From: Bacteroidota bacterium
Lineage (GTDB): Bacteria; Bacteroidota; Bacteroidia; Cytophagales; Cyclobacteriaceae
DNA: 47,219 nucleotides
Assembly (NCBI GenBank): GCA_024280115.1
Contig: JAJRQT010000008.1
Location: forward strand, 1-47,219
Direction of reading: 5' to 3'
Part shown: positions 9,590-17,642 of the stretch, one piece after another
Layout: every line of letters starts with the position of its first letter
Position numbering within the stretch: the first letter of the stretch is position 1
Made by a program: the position numbers and the translations under genes
The notes under the pieces: generated by a model
Told to the model about the DNA's origin: nothing
Database searches by the model: none
What the model saw: only the letters and a program-made list of their open reading frames with translations

Positions 9590-10627
9590 TCAATCAGTTC
9601 TTTTTTCTGATTTATTTAAAAACTCCTTCAATTGAATTTCCAATTGATTGATAGCAGTTTGTTTGTCTTCCAGGTTGGTTAACCATTGCCGGTGTTCTAC
9701 CGACAGTACTTCGTGAACTGCTTTAACAAAACTATTGTAAAGCTCTAAATTTCCATCGACAATACCTTCTCTGATTTCATCCAATTTTCCTTTAAGCCTG
9801 TTTAGTACAGTTCGCGTTCTTTCATATCTTTCTGCATTCCGTTGATTTTGATCAATTGCTTCCTTGTTGGTAAACATGGCTGTTATGCCCTGCAAGATTA
9901 TTGCAAGTGCTGCAATTGCGGTCCATTTAGGATCAACTATACCGAAAGCCCCTGCCATCCCACTTATTAAGGCGACGCCGCCCATTGCTAAAGCGTTGTA
10001 GGTAAGAAACTTATTGGCCTTGAATCCATGTACTTTTGCCTTGTCTTCATAATATGAATATTGCATCTCGAGTTGATACCTTCCAAAATATTCAAGTTTA
10101 TGAAGCGTTTGCAGAATCTCTGAGTTGGTGGTTTGCTTTGCCGGTGAACTGGCAATTAAATTAAAATATTCCAGTCTGTGCTCTTCGGCTTGTGCCCTGT
10201 TTTCCATCCAATTGATCAATAATCTTCTGCTTTTTAATATGTTAAAACATACTGTTGCCCATGCACCAAAGAAGATACTCCCTGCCATTAGTGACCCAAT
10301 AATAAAGGAGGCCTCGGTTTTGTTAACGTCGATAATAACCAACAAACCCGATGAAGCTACGAGAAAGGCGCTGAAACATGCGGTGAAAAAAACAGCCCAT
10401 CTCGCTTGATTAGACCACCAATTAAATTTGGCCTGGATATCCAAAGCCTTTTTATTCCATATATAATATTCATCAATGATGGATTTTATAGAAGATGAAC
10501 CTAATAATTGAGATAGCTCAGGTGCACCGCTTTTCAATTCATCGCTATGTACTTTTGCGTTTAATATATAATCATCCTGGGCACTTTTCCCTATTGTATT
10601 TTTAGCGCTTTCAATGATCTCAGACAT
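9590..10627 (-). CDS. four-helix membrane protein, tandem SLATT/DUF4231-like effector
   Basis: Probable pore-forming effector of the conflict operon; 345 aa, inner membrane. Two hydrophobic hairpins are visible: helices at about residues 76-99 and 106-128, and again at about 208-230 and 234-252. Each hairpin is followed by an amphipathic helix with the pattern known from SLATT (SMODS and SLOG associating 2TM effector) domains: NWMENRAQAEEHRLEYF after the first and NQRNAERYERTRTVL after the second. This suggests two fused SLATT modules rather than the usual one. The C-terminal 90 residues are helical and charged. It is the last of three same-strand genes, 240 bases after the nSTAND1 stop codon. 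SLATT proteins are known companions of nucleotide-second-messenger and STAND systems; the pore role here is inferred from family and context. Confidence 0.7.
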   Translation of the reverse strand: MSEIIESAKNTIGKSAQDDYILNAKVHSDELKSGAPELSQLLGSSSIKSIIDEYYIWNKKALDIQAKFNWWSNQARWAVFFTACFSAFLVASSGLLVIIDVNKTEASFIIGSLMAGSIFFGAWATVCFNILKSRRLLINWMENRAQAEEHRLEYFNLIASSPAKQTTNSEILQTLHKLEYFGRYQLEMQYSYYEDKAKVHGFKANKFLTYNALAMGGVALISGMAGAFGIVDPKWTAIAALAIILQGITAMFTNKEAIDQNQRNAERYERTRTVLNRLKGKLDEIREGIVDGNLELYNSFVKAVHEVLSVEHRQWLTNLEDKQTAINQLEIQLKEFLNKSEKRTD

Positions 10628-10867
10628 AAAATAAAGTTTCTTCCTGATTAATTCTTTTTAATCTTATCAATAGCAGACATGTATCGCTCGTCCTGATGGA
10701 TAGTAGGTAAACTTTTTCTTCTTCTACTCAATCTGGTCAGTTAAACCTTTAATCTGCAGCAATTTCGAGGTTCTTTAAATATTTTCTATTTCTCCGCAAG
10801 CCAAATAGTAGTAAAATTCTCCATTTGGAGGACTAAGAACCGAGACTTTCCAAAATAATTGCTAACA

Positions 10868-13270
10868 TTAGTCAGTTACAGTAAATACCTTTCTTCCGAT
10901 CAGATCATTCTTGCTGTTGTACAGGCGGACCTCATTTTTCTTACCCGTACGGGAGCTGTTATATGTTTGCCCGAAATATATGCGGTAGCCTCGTCGTTCG
11001 ACATTACTTTCGACATTTCCACTATTGCTGACAAATGGCCTTTCTTGGCCAGAGTAATACCATCGCACTGTTAGCGATTCATCTTTTGGAGCATTGACCC
11101 TGGCCCATATTTTTACTTTGCTATTGACCTTGAAAACATTGGTAATATTCGTAGGCCTACTATTATCACTATTAAGGCTAATAGAAGTTACAAAATCGTG
11201 CTCATTCAAAATCGTGGCATTTTCGGCAATGTAAGTCTCATAAGCTTGTTTTTTAGCCTTTGCCTCCTTCATTTTTGCGGTGTTTCTTTTAAAAGAAACA
11301 AATTCATTCCAACTATTATATTTCTGCCATATTGGAATATTATCACTCGAATCCTGAAGAATAAATTGGTCAAAGCTGCTGAGAACACGAATTTTATTAT
11401 TGATGATGGAATCATCCTTTAGCTGGTCTGGATAATTATCAAGAAGAGTTTTGTACATACTAAGCAATTCTGCATCAGTGGTACCATCTATTTCCATTTG
11501 CTGAATGGTATCTTGCATTGAGCTTACTTCCACGATCTTTTTCAAATCCACCGAACCGCCAAAGTATTTCATGATTTGTTTCTCATTTGCAACCAATTTA
11601 TCATTGAAAATGCCAGCTTGTATCACGGCTTTTTCTGCTGTTCTTTTCTGAAAATAGCCATAAACTGCAAGCCCGAGGGAGATAATTGCGGCCAGGCTAA
11701 CAATAGCAGCGAGTTTCCTGGCCCTCTGGGTTTTTCTTTTCTGTTCTATTTCTTTTTGCCTTTGTTCTTCTTCCTTCTTGGTTTGCTCAACCATTTCTTT
11801 GGTCTTCTTCTCTTTTTCTTCTCTGAGCCAATTTTTTTTGCTTTTATCCAGAAAATCGATTACTTCCTCAAAGTTGTTGTCATAGCGTGCTCCCCAGGCA
11901 GCATTGGGTTTTTGAGTTTTTTTCCAATTCAGGGCAAAAGACAGGTAAGGATCCCCCAGCAAAGTAGATTTCTTCTCTTTATACAATATGGCAGCATCTG
12001 ATAATCGATGATAGGTACGCACTGATTCCTGCTCTTCATCGGTCCACTTGATCAGTCTTTTCCAAATGCGCATGAAGCTCTCATGGGAAATATCAATGAT
12101 GGTCTCTGAATCCAATTTACGATCTGCCGGAGGCATAAGAAAGGAGCGGCTTGGTTTTCGGAAAATATCAATTACTTCAATCACTTCTTCTTCAGTCGCT
12201 TCGATAATATTGCAAAGGGTACCAAGCTGGGTTGGGCGGCGTATCCCACGACTGTCTATACCTATATCTGTAAGTGCTTTAAACATTTTTTCACAGAGGT
12301 GCATGGCGCGTGGAGTTTCTAATTCCTTATAGGCCCGGTTGGCATGTTGATCAAGGGCGGCCAACATAGTACCAATCTTATTATAATGTTCAAGGTCAAT
12401 AGGTTGCTCTTGATTACCTCCTTTTTCCCACTCTGCCCAAGTGCGGTTCAAGGCATGCTGGAGGATTGAAAGTTGATCCGGGTTATCCCCAACATCATTA
12501 ACCAACCTCATCAACAACCTGTCTGTAAGTTTAGCGCCTGCAACTTCTATAGGGCCTTCAATGGCTTTTTTTCGTTCTTTTCGTTTCATTCTGGGTACTA
12601 AATACTGCCCTTTATTGATGGCTTCCGGCAATCCTCTGAAAGCGGCACAATCACCCAAAAAGTCCGATCGCATGGTGATGACCACGTAAATGGGAACCTC
12701 AGTTTGTTGGGCAGCCGACAACAATAGATTTACAAATGCCAACGCCCTGTCTAAATAATCACTAACGTGTTCTTCATAGTCTTTCCTTAATTTTCTAAAA
12801 CGGAATATTTCTTCAAACTGATCTGCTACGATCAATAAATTTTCATTAGGTGCCAGGCGGGCCTGTTTATAAGTTTCAATAAGCCCAAGCTTACTCCTTT
12901 GCAGGTTGGTTAAGATAATAGAAGACAGTGAGATTTTTCCAATTTTTTCCTTGGTAAACAGCACGTTTTTTTTAGCCATCGCCAATGCCATTTCCCTAAT
13001 TGGATTGTGACCAGGTCTGAATTTGACAATTCTCCAGCTTGAACCGGCAGCGCTCATATATCCTCCGTGCAGGGCTGGAAACAGGCCGCAATTGACCAGA
13101 GAAGATTTTCCACTTCCTGAAGTGCCTATCACTGCAAGAAATTTGTTGGCGCTTAACTTATTGATTAGTTCATCTACCTGTGATTCTCTTCCAAAAAACA
13201 GGTGATTTTCATTTTCATTAAAGGGGCGAAGGCCGGGAAAAGGGTTGAAAGTATTTGTTGTTTTGATCAT
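10868..13270 (-). CDS. nSTAND1 NTPase with one membrane helix and an outer beta domain
   Basis: Signal-transducing NTPase of the STAND group; 800 aa. It opens with NPFPGLRPF and FFGRE, the nSTAND1 signature, then Walker A GTSGSGKSS at residues 49-57 and Walker B LLIVADQFEEIF near residue 150; a winged-helix-like region with KFRPG and DISHESFMRIWKRL follows. A highly charged coiled coil (about 480-518) leads into one membrane helix (about 520-540). The last 260 residues lie beyond it and end in a beta-rich domain with the WYYSGQ motif, resembling DUF2914-type domains. The usual C-terminal WD40 or TPR repeats are absent. The frame can be extended to TTG at 13288, but the ATG at 13270, one base after the TIR gene's stop, is more likely. 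Translation is probably coupled to the TIR gene. Confidence 0.88.
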   Translation of the reverse strand: MIKTTNTFNPFPGLRPFNENENHLFFGRESQVDELINKLSANKFLAVIGTSGSGKSSLVNCGLFPALHGGYMSAAGSSWRIVKFRPGHNPIREMALAMAKKNVLFTKEKIGKISLSSIILTNLQRSKLGLIETYKQARLAPNENLLIVADQFEEIFRFRKLRKDYEEHVSDYLDRALAFVNLLLSAAQQTEVPIYVVITMRSDFLGDCAAFRGLPEAINKGQYLVPRMKRKERKKAIEGPIEVAGAKLTDRLLMRLVNDVGDNPDQLSILQHALNRTWAEWEKGGNQEQPIDLEHYNKIGTMLAALDQHANRAYKELETPRAMHLCEKMFKALTDIGIDSRGIRRPTQLGTLCNIIEATEEEVIEVIDIFRKPSRSFLMPPADRKLDSETIIDISHESFMRIWKRLIKWTDEEQESVRTYHRLSDAAILYKEKKSTLLGDPYLSFALNWKKTQKPNAAWGARYDNNFEEVIDFLDKSKKNWLREEKEKKTKEMVEQTKKEEEQRQKEIEQKRKTQRARKLAAIVSLAAIISLGLAVYGYFQKRTAEKAVIQAGIFNDKLVANEKQIMKYFGGSVDLKKIVEVSSMQDTIQQMEIDGTTDAELLSMYKTLLDNYPDQLKDDSIINNKIRVLSSFDQFILQDSSDNIPIWQKYNSWNEFVSFKRNTAKMKEAKAKKQAYETYIAENATILNEHDFVTSISLNSDNSRPTNITNVFKVNSKVKIWARVNAPKDESLTVRWYYSGQERPFVSNSGNVESNVERRGYRIYFGQTYNSSRTGKKNEVRLYNSKNDLIGRKVFTVTD

Positions 13271-13271
13271 T

Positions 13272-14780
13272 TTAGTCCGCTTGTTCAATTTTATTCATAA
13301 AATCATCCAGGATGCTGGTCGAAAAGCCCTTGAGGCCATTGATAACATTGGGTATTCCAAGTTCAATATGTTCTTCCTTATCCACCGTGCTGGGGTCGGC
13401 CAGATAGAGGTATTTGGCCAGTAATGGTTTGTTTCGCTTATAGGCGTTTATTTTTTTAAGATCATTTGTCTTGCTTCTTTTCCAGGACTCATCTCCTTTT
13501 CCATAAAAGATGATCACTGCATCGCAATTACTCAAATTTTCTTCCTGCTCCAGTCGGATTTTTGTAGGATCACCTTCAAACAAAGGGATTGCAACCTCAA
13601 AATTCATGGAGATCAGGTATTTTCGTAATGGCAGGGTTAATTCACGATCCCTGGAATCGCAGATCAAATAGATTTTTTTCTCAGTAGTTAAGGCATTTCG
13701 CTCTTTTTTTCCGACTGGTTTTTCGAGCTGTTTGATTTTGTCATGTAACACAGCTTTCAAATCTTCTATGGAGCCTTCAATCAGGTCTGCTCCAAATTGT
13801 GCTTCTTCATTTTCGTTGAGCTTATTTACAAACTGTTGCTGTCTTTCATCATCGTATTGTATGCCCTGGGGCATCCATACAATGCGGGGCAGATTTGTAA
13901 GTTTACTTTTTACCGCGGCGATTTCATTTTGCAGTATGCTGGCAGATTTTTGTGTTGGTCCATCAGGAATAGCTCCATATGATTTACCGACCAGGTGTAC
14001 TGTCAGTTGACATTGCTCCAGATATTGGACAACTTCCTTAGTAAATTCTTCCTCAACAATAGATAAGTGTTTATCTGGAAACACCTGATAACCGTGATCT
14101 TTAAGTTCACGGATAATCAAGTCCCTTTCTGAAGAAAGATCGTAGCTGGTTTGTGCTACATAAACAGCATTAATCTTTTTAGTTGGAGCTACAGTAGGCT
14201 TATCAATGGATTTAGAGGCATCCTCTACCAAACTTTCATCCATGAGATTAAGAATTTCCTGTATGTCACAGGCAAGGTCATCAACCCGGTTTAAATACGC
14301 TTGCTTAGCATCTTCGCCAAACACTTTATTAAACTCTTTGGGGCGGCCATTTTCATCTAGCTTGTAAAACTCGTAACCCAAAGATTCTTTCATTTCAGGA
14401 GGTATTTTACTCTGTTCAACCGGAGTTTTCAATACTTTTAGAATCCTTGATTTATTGCCTATTCTTATCCCGATATTCTTTGAAGCGGAATCATAAAACT
14501 CTTTTATTTCTTTGGTACACCACTCAGATTTGATATACCGGGGAGTGATGACTGAGATGAGTAGGGCAGTATTGGGAAACTGTTCAACAATCTCCTCACT
14601 AAAGATATCCGAACCTTTCAGTTTATTGTCTCTCCAAATGCGAACATTTTCACCCAGCTTCATGCTAACTAAAGCATCAAGGGAGTCATGAAAATTAGAT
14701 ATCCAGCCTTCTTCGGATTTGTTGATAGGCGCATTGTCGATGTGTGCATAGCTGATAAATGCATGCTTTTCAAAGTTCAT
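13272..14780 (-). CDS. TIR-domain protein with DUF4062-like and second TIR-like domains
   Basis: Likely sensor or NAD-consuming enzyme of the conflict operon; 502 aa, soluble. Domain 1 (about residues 5-150) is a TIR domain: KHAFISYAHID at strand A, and SEWCTKEI with Glu91 in the position of the catalytic glutamate of NAD-hydrolysing TIRs. Domain 2 (about 205-300) opens with VYVAQTSYDLSSERDLIIREL, the DUF4062 pattern. Domain 3 (about 368-490) is another alpha/beta fold opening with KKIYLICDSRDRELTLPL and containing NCDAVIIFYGKGDESW, similar to a TIR or SLOG fold, with no clear catalytic Glu. First gene of the operon; its stop codon abuts the start of the nSTAND1 gene. Whether TIR1 hydrolyses NAD or only binds is not shown by the sequence. 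Confidence 0.85.
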   Translation of the reverse strand: MNFEKHAFISYAHIDNAPINKSEEGWISNFHDSLDALVSMKLGENVRIWRDNKLKGSDIFSEEIVEQFPNTALLISVITPRYIKSEWCTKEIKEFYDSASKNIGIRIGNKSRILKVLKTPVEQSKIPPEMKESLGYEFYKLDENGRPKEFNKVFGEDAKQAYLNRVDDLACDIQEILNLMDESLVEDASKSIDKPTVAPTKKINAVYVAQTSYDLSSERDLIIRELKDHGYQVFPDKHLSIVEEEFTKEVVQYLEQCQLTVHLVGKSYGAIPDGPTQKSASILQNEIAAVKSKLTNLPRIVWMPQGIQYDDERQQQFVNKLNENEEAQFGADLIEGSIEDLKAVLHDKIKQLEKPVGKKERNALTTEKKIYLICDSRDRELTLPLRKYLISMNFEVAIPLFEGDPTKIRLEQEENLSNCDAVIIFYGKGDESWKRSKTNDLKKINAYKRNKPLLAKYLYLADPSTVDKEEHIELGIPNVINGLKGFSTSILDDFMNKIEQAD

Positions 14781-14818
14781 GGCAGTGGTAGTAGGTTAGG
14801 TTAATAATGTTTCTATCT

Positions 14819-14848
14819 CAAATAAAGAAATATTTTTGTACAATGCAA
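14819..14848 (-). promoter_or_regulatory. possible promoter of the TIR/nSTAND1/SLATT operon
   Basis: Minus strand: TTG at 14848-14846, 19 bases, TTTATTTG at 14826-14819 (one mismatch to TAnnTTTG), 38 bases before the TIR gene start. Confidence 0.35.
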
Positions 14849-14997
14849 CCTGACAAAGAGATGTTTTTGTTCTGAAGGTCCTATAATTGCTCGGAATGTT
14901 ACAAGTTTAATTTAATATTCATGCCCAAAAATGTGATACATTGACTCGCCTGTTAACTTGACATTTATAATCTATTATATTAATTCTACTTTTCTAA

Positions 14998-15161
14998 GAT
15001 GAAATCAAAGGCAATCGGATTTAGATAAATTCAACATCCTGCACCTCGGTCTGCGGCTCAAAGACCGAAAATTTAAATTATTTAATGGTCTGTGAGCCAC
15101 AGACCATGGCTTTTTAGTTTATTTTTGCTTTAAACCCGATTGCCCTGAGATGAAATCAAAG
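14998..15161. repeat. MITE/REPIN-like element with direct and inverted terminal repeats
   Basis: A 13-base perfect direct repeat GATGAAATCAAAG (14998-15010 and 15149-15161) flanks an inverted pair GGCAATCGGATTTA (15010-15023) and TAAACCCGATTGCC (15131-15144; one mismatch). Inside are two hairpins, 15046-15068 (TCGGTCT/AGACCGA) and 15085-15107 (ATGGTCTGTG/CACAGACCAT, perfect), whose sequences are near reverse complements of each other. There is no coding capacity. The rest of the 14781-15331 gap shows no gene. Confidence 0.6.
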
Positions 15162-15331
15162 CAGTAGGATTTGCACCAGATATCCAAACCTACAAAGATT
15201 TTAAGTATAATTTAACTTTGATTTCTGCAGTTATTAGGTATTTACAACCGAATCCCTGAAGGTTTTTAGTACAATTAAAAGGTTAATGTTAAGTTCGTAA
15301 AATAGAACTACAAATAGTTAAATAAATCATT

Positions 15332-16135
15332 ATGAAAAACAATTGGTACATCAAAACATTAGGTCAAAAACTGACAAGTATAATTATATTATTTTTACTT
15401 ATTATTTCCTTTTCTAATCAGGCTTATAGCAGGGATTTTTATCAAATTAAAATCTATACACTTGAAAACGAACATCAGGGAATGCGTATGGATAATTTTC
15501 TGAAAAACGCATACATCCCGGCGCTTCATAGAGCTGGAATTAGCAATGTAGGCGTATTTAAACCTGTTGAGGATGACGACATGGCGGGAAAGTTGATTTA
15601 CGTATTCATCCCATTTAAATCCATAAAACAATTCGAACAAATTTCTAATGAATTAAATGCAGACAAGAAATTTCAAAAGGATGGCGGTGACTACATAGAT
15701 GCCGCTCACGATAATGCACCTTACGAAAGAATTGAAAGCATCCTCCTCAGATCATTTAAATCTATGCCTAATTATGGCATTCCAAAACACAAAACACCTC
15801 CATCAGAAAGGATTTATGAACTTAGAAGTTATCAGGGAGCAACTGAAAAGCTCTACGAAAAGAAGGTGGAAATGTTTACCGATGGTGGAGAGTCCAAGAT
15901 CTTTATGGACCTCGGTTTTCAGCCCATATTCTTTGGTGAAGTTATCTCCGGATCAACAATGCCGAATCTTATGTATCTGACTACTTTTGAGAATAAAGCA
16001 TCACAAGATACACATTGGGATGCCTTTCGGGCAGCGCCGGATTGGCTTACGCTGAAGGCAGATAAACAGTACAACAATACTGTATCTAATAGTGAAAAAT
16101 TCTATCTACATCCTGCTGAGTATTCGGATTTGTAA
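15332..16135 (+). CDS. secreted NIPSNAP-family protein, two domains
   Basis: Exported protein of unknown biochemical role; 267 aa. A signal peptide occupies about residues 1-33 (hydrophobic core LTSIIILFLLIISFSNQAYS, then cleavage before RDFYQIKIY). Two ferredoxin-like NIPSNAP domains follow: the first opens with FYQIKIYTLENEHQ and contains FLKNAYIPALHRAGISNVGVF, the second opens with RIYELRSYQGATEKLYEKKVEMF and ends with WDAFRAAPDWLTLKAD, the classical NIPSNAP ending. Double-NIPSNAP secreted proteins are common in Bacteroidota and Planctomycetes next to sugar-metabolism genes. It is followed after 86 bases by a beta-propeller protein on the same strand, probably cotranscribed. Confidence 0.85.
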   Translation: MKNNWYIKTLGQKLTSIIILFLLIISFSNQAYSRDFYQIKIYTLENEHQGMRMDNFLKNAYIPALHRAGISNVGVFKPVEDDDMAGKLIYVFIPFKSIKQFEQISNELNADKKFQKDGGDYIDAAHDNAPYERIESILLRSFKSMPNYGIPKHKTPPSERIYELRSYQGATEKLYEKKVEMFTDGGESKIFMDLGFQPIFFGEVISGSTMPNLMYLTTFENKASQDTHWDAFRAAPDWLTLKADKQYNNTVSNSEKFYLHPAEYSDL

Positions 16136-16221
16136 AACTCCTTTTGAAGTTTCGAATAATTTTTGAATTAAAAAAAAGATCTGTGCCAGAGAAAAGAAAC
16201 AGATATAAAGAATTAGTTAAA

Positions 16222-17478
16222 ATGAAAAATTCGATGAAATCTATTCTTTTCGCGAGCTTCTTAATCCTTTTTGACTTCACAACTGAACCAAGTGAAATGT
16301 TTGAATGGACAGGTTTCAGAGGTTCTGGCGGAATGGGTATCGATACGAAAATGAGCGCTCCAACCTCATGGGATAAATCGGACTATCAATGGGAAATTGA
16401 TTTGGAAGGAACAGGAAATGCTTCACCAGTGGTTTGGGGTGATAAGATTTTTGTAACCGGTTCGAATGATGAGAATAACACCGGATACCTTTTTGCTGTA
16501 AGCTCCGGGAGTGGGAAAATCCTCTGGCAAAATCAATTTGAGGTAACTGATCTCGCAATGCATCCTGACAATAATCTGGCAACAGCCACTCCGGCTGTGG
16601 ATGAAACCCAGGTTTATATCATTTGGTACACAAAGGAAAAAACAACTTTAATTGCCTTAAAACATGATGGATCAATACAATGGGAAACAGATTTCGATGG
16701 GATTGAGTCACGCCACGGTGGCGGAAGCTCTCTCTTGCTAAGTGAAAATAATGTGATATTTACCCGTGAACAAGAAGAGGGAAGTTCGGTAAAAAGCTCT
16801 TGGGTAGCGGTAGATAAAATTACTGGTGAAACTGCCTGGGAATTGGAGAGAGAATCCTGTGCAAGTAATTCATTTTCGACGCCGATTCTGATAAGAAATG
16901 ACGGGAAGCAAGCTCAATTGATTTTTTCCAGCAAGGCGCACGGTTTTACATGTGTTGATCCTGCATCCGGTCAAATTTTATGGGAGCGACCAGATATATT
17001 TGCTCACCGTGTAATCGGGTCGCCGGTTTATTCCCAAGGATTATTGATAGGTTGTTATAAAGGTGGAGGAGTAGTTCTGGAAGTGGATTTGAATACCAAT
17101 AAGATCGGCGATTCAGCGCTCTATTCCCTGCCTCGTAGTGTATCACCATATGTGCCTACGCCCATTGTTGTAGGCGATTTGCTTTTCTTATTCATGGATA
17201 GCGGAACAGTAACCTGCATGAAGTTCTCAACTGGTGAAGTGTTGTGGAAGGAGAGACCTGCCGGAGCGATATACGGATCTCCAATTTGTGTTGGAGGAAA
17301 CCTCTATTGCATCACCAAAGCTGGGAAAGTTATTGTAATTCCTGCCGATCCATCCTACAAATTGACAGGGATTAATGAATTGGGCGATGGAAGTTTTTCA
17401 ACCCCGGTAATGTGCAACAATGGGATGGTTTTTCGAACATTCACCAAACTCATGCTTCTAGAAAATTCTAATAAATAG
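16222..17478 (+). CDS. secreted PQQ-type beta-propeller (quinoprotein-like) protein
   Basis: Exported beta-propeller of 418 aa. The frame opens at a TTG at 16144, but the ATG at 16222 gives a proper signal peptide (MKNSMKSILFASFLILFDF) and is used. The body consists of repeated blades of the form G-x-x-x-W-x-x-x (SGSGKILWQNQFE, DGSIQWETDFDG, TGETAWELE, SGQILWERPD, TGEVLWKERP), the PQQ-binding-like or BamB-like repeat. Tryptophan-docking motifs are present, but catalytic Ca2+/PQQ ligands of true alcohol dehydrogenases are not evident, so it may be a binding or scaffold protein. It begins with EWTGFRGSGG, an opening common to secreted PQQ-like proteins of Planctomycetes and Bacteroidota. It converges with the sugar-isomerase gene. 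Confidence 0.85.
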   Translation: MKNSMKSILFASFLILFDFTTEPSEMFEWTGFRGSGGMGIDTKMSAPTSWDKSDYQWEIDLEGTGNASPVVWGDKIFVTGSNDENNTGYLFAVSSGSGKILWQNQFEVTDLAMHPDNNLATATPAVDETQVYIIWYTKEKTTLIALKHDGSIQWETDFDGIESRHGGGSSLLLSENNVIFTREQEEGSSVKSSWVAVDKITGETAWELERESCASNSFSTPILIRNDGKQAQLIFSSKAHGFTCVDPASGQILWERPDIFAHRVIGSPVYSQGLLIGCYKGGGVVLEVDLNTNKIGDSALYSLPRSVSPYVPTPIVVGDLLFLFMDSGTVTCMKFSTGEVLWKERPAGAIYGSPICVGGNLYCITKAGKVIVIPADPSYKLTGINELGDGSFSTPVMCNNGMVFRTFTKLMLLENSNK

Positions 17479-17543
17479 GCGAATAACTCAATACCCGGAG
17501 ATCTAAGATTTTTATTCCTATTTGCTCTTGCCAACAATTACTG

Positions 17544-17559
17544 AATTGCCCAGGCAATT
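17544..17559. terminator. palindrome between convergent genes, possible bidirectional terminator
   Basis: AATTGCCCAGGCAATT, a perfect 16-base inverted repeat in the 164-base gap between two convergent genes. Short T runs only, so function is uncertain. Confidence 0.4.
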
Positions 17560-17642
17560 TGCAAGTGTCCGAAAGTTCAGATGATTACAATATTGATATG
17601 ATGCATAGTTAAATTTACCACAGCCCATAAAACAGTCATTCA

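Noticed and set aside
14998..15161. The 13-base direct repeat as attachment sites of the conflict island
   Set aside because: Both copies lie on the same side of the operon, and no match occurs at the tRNA.
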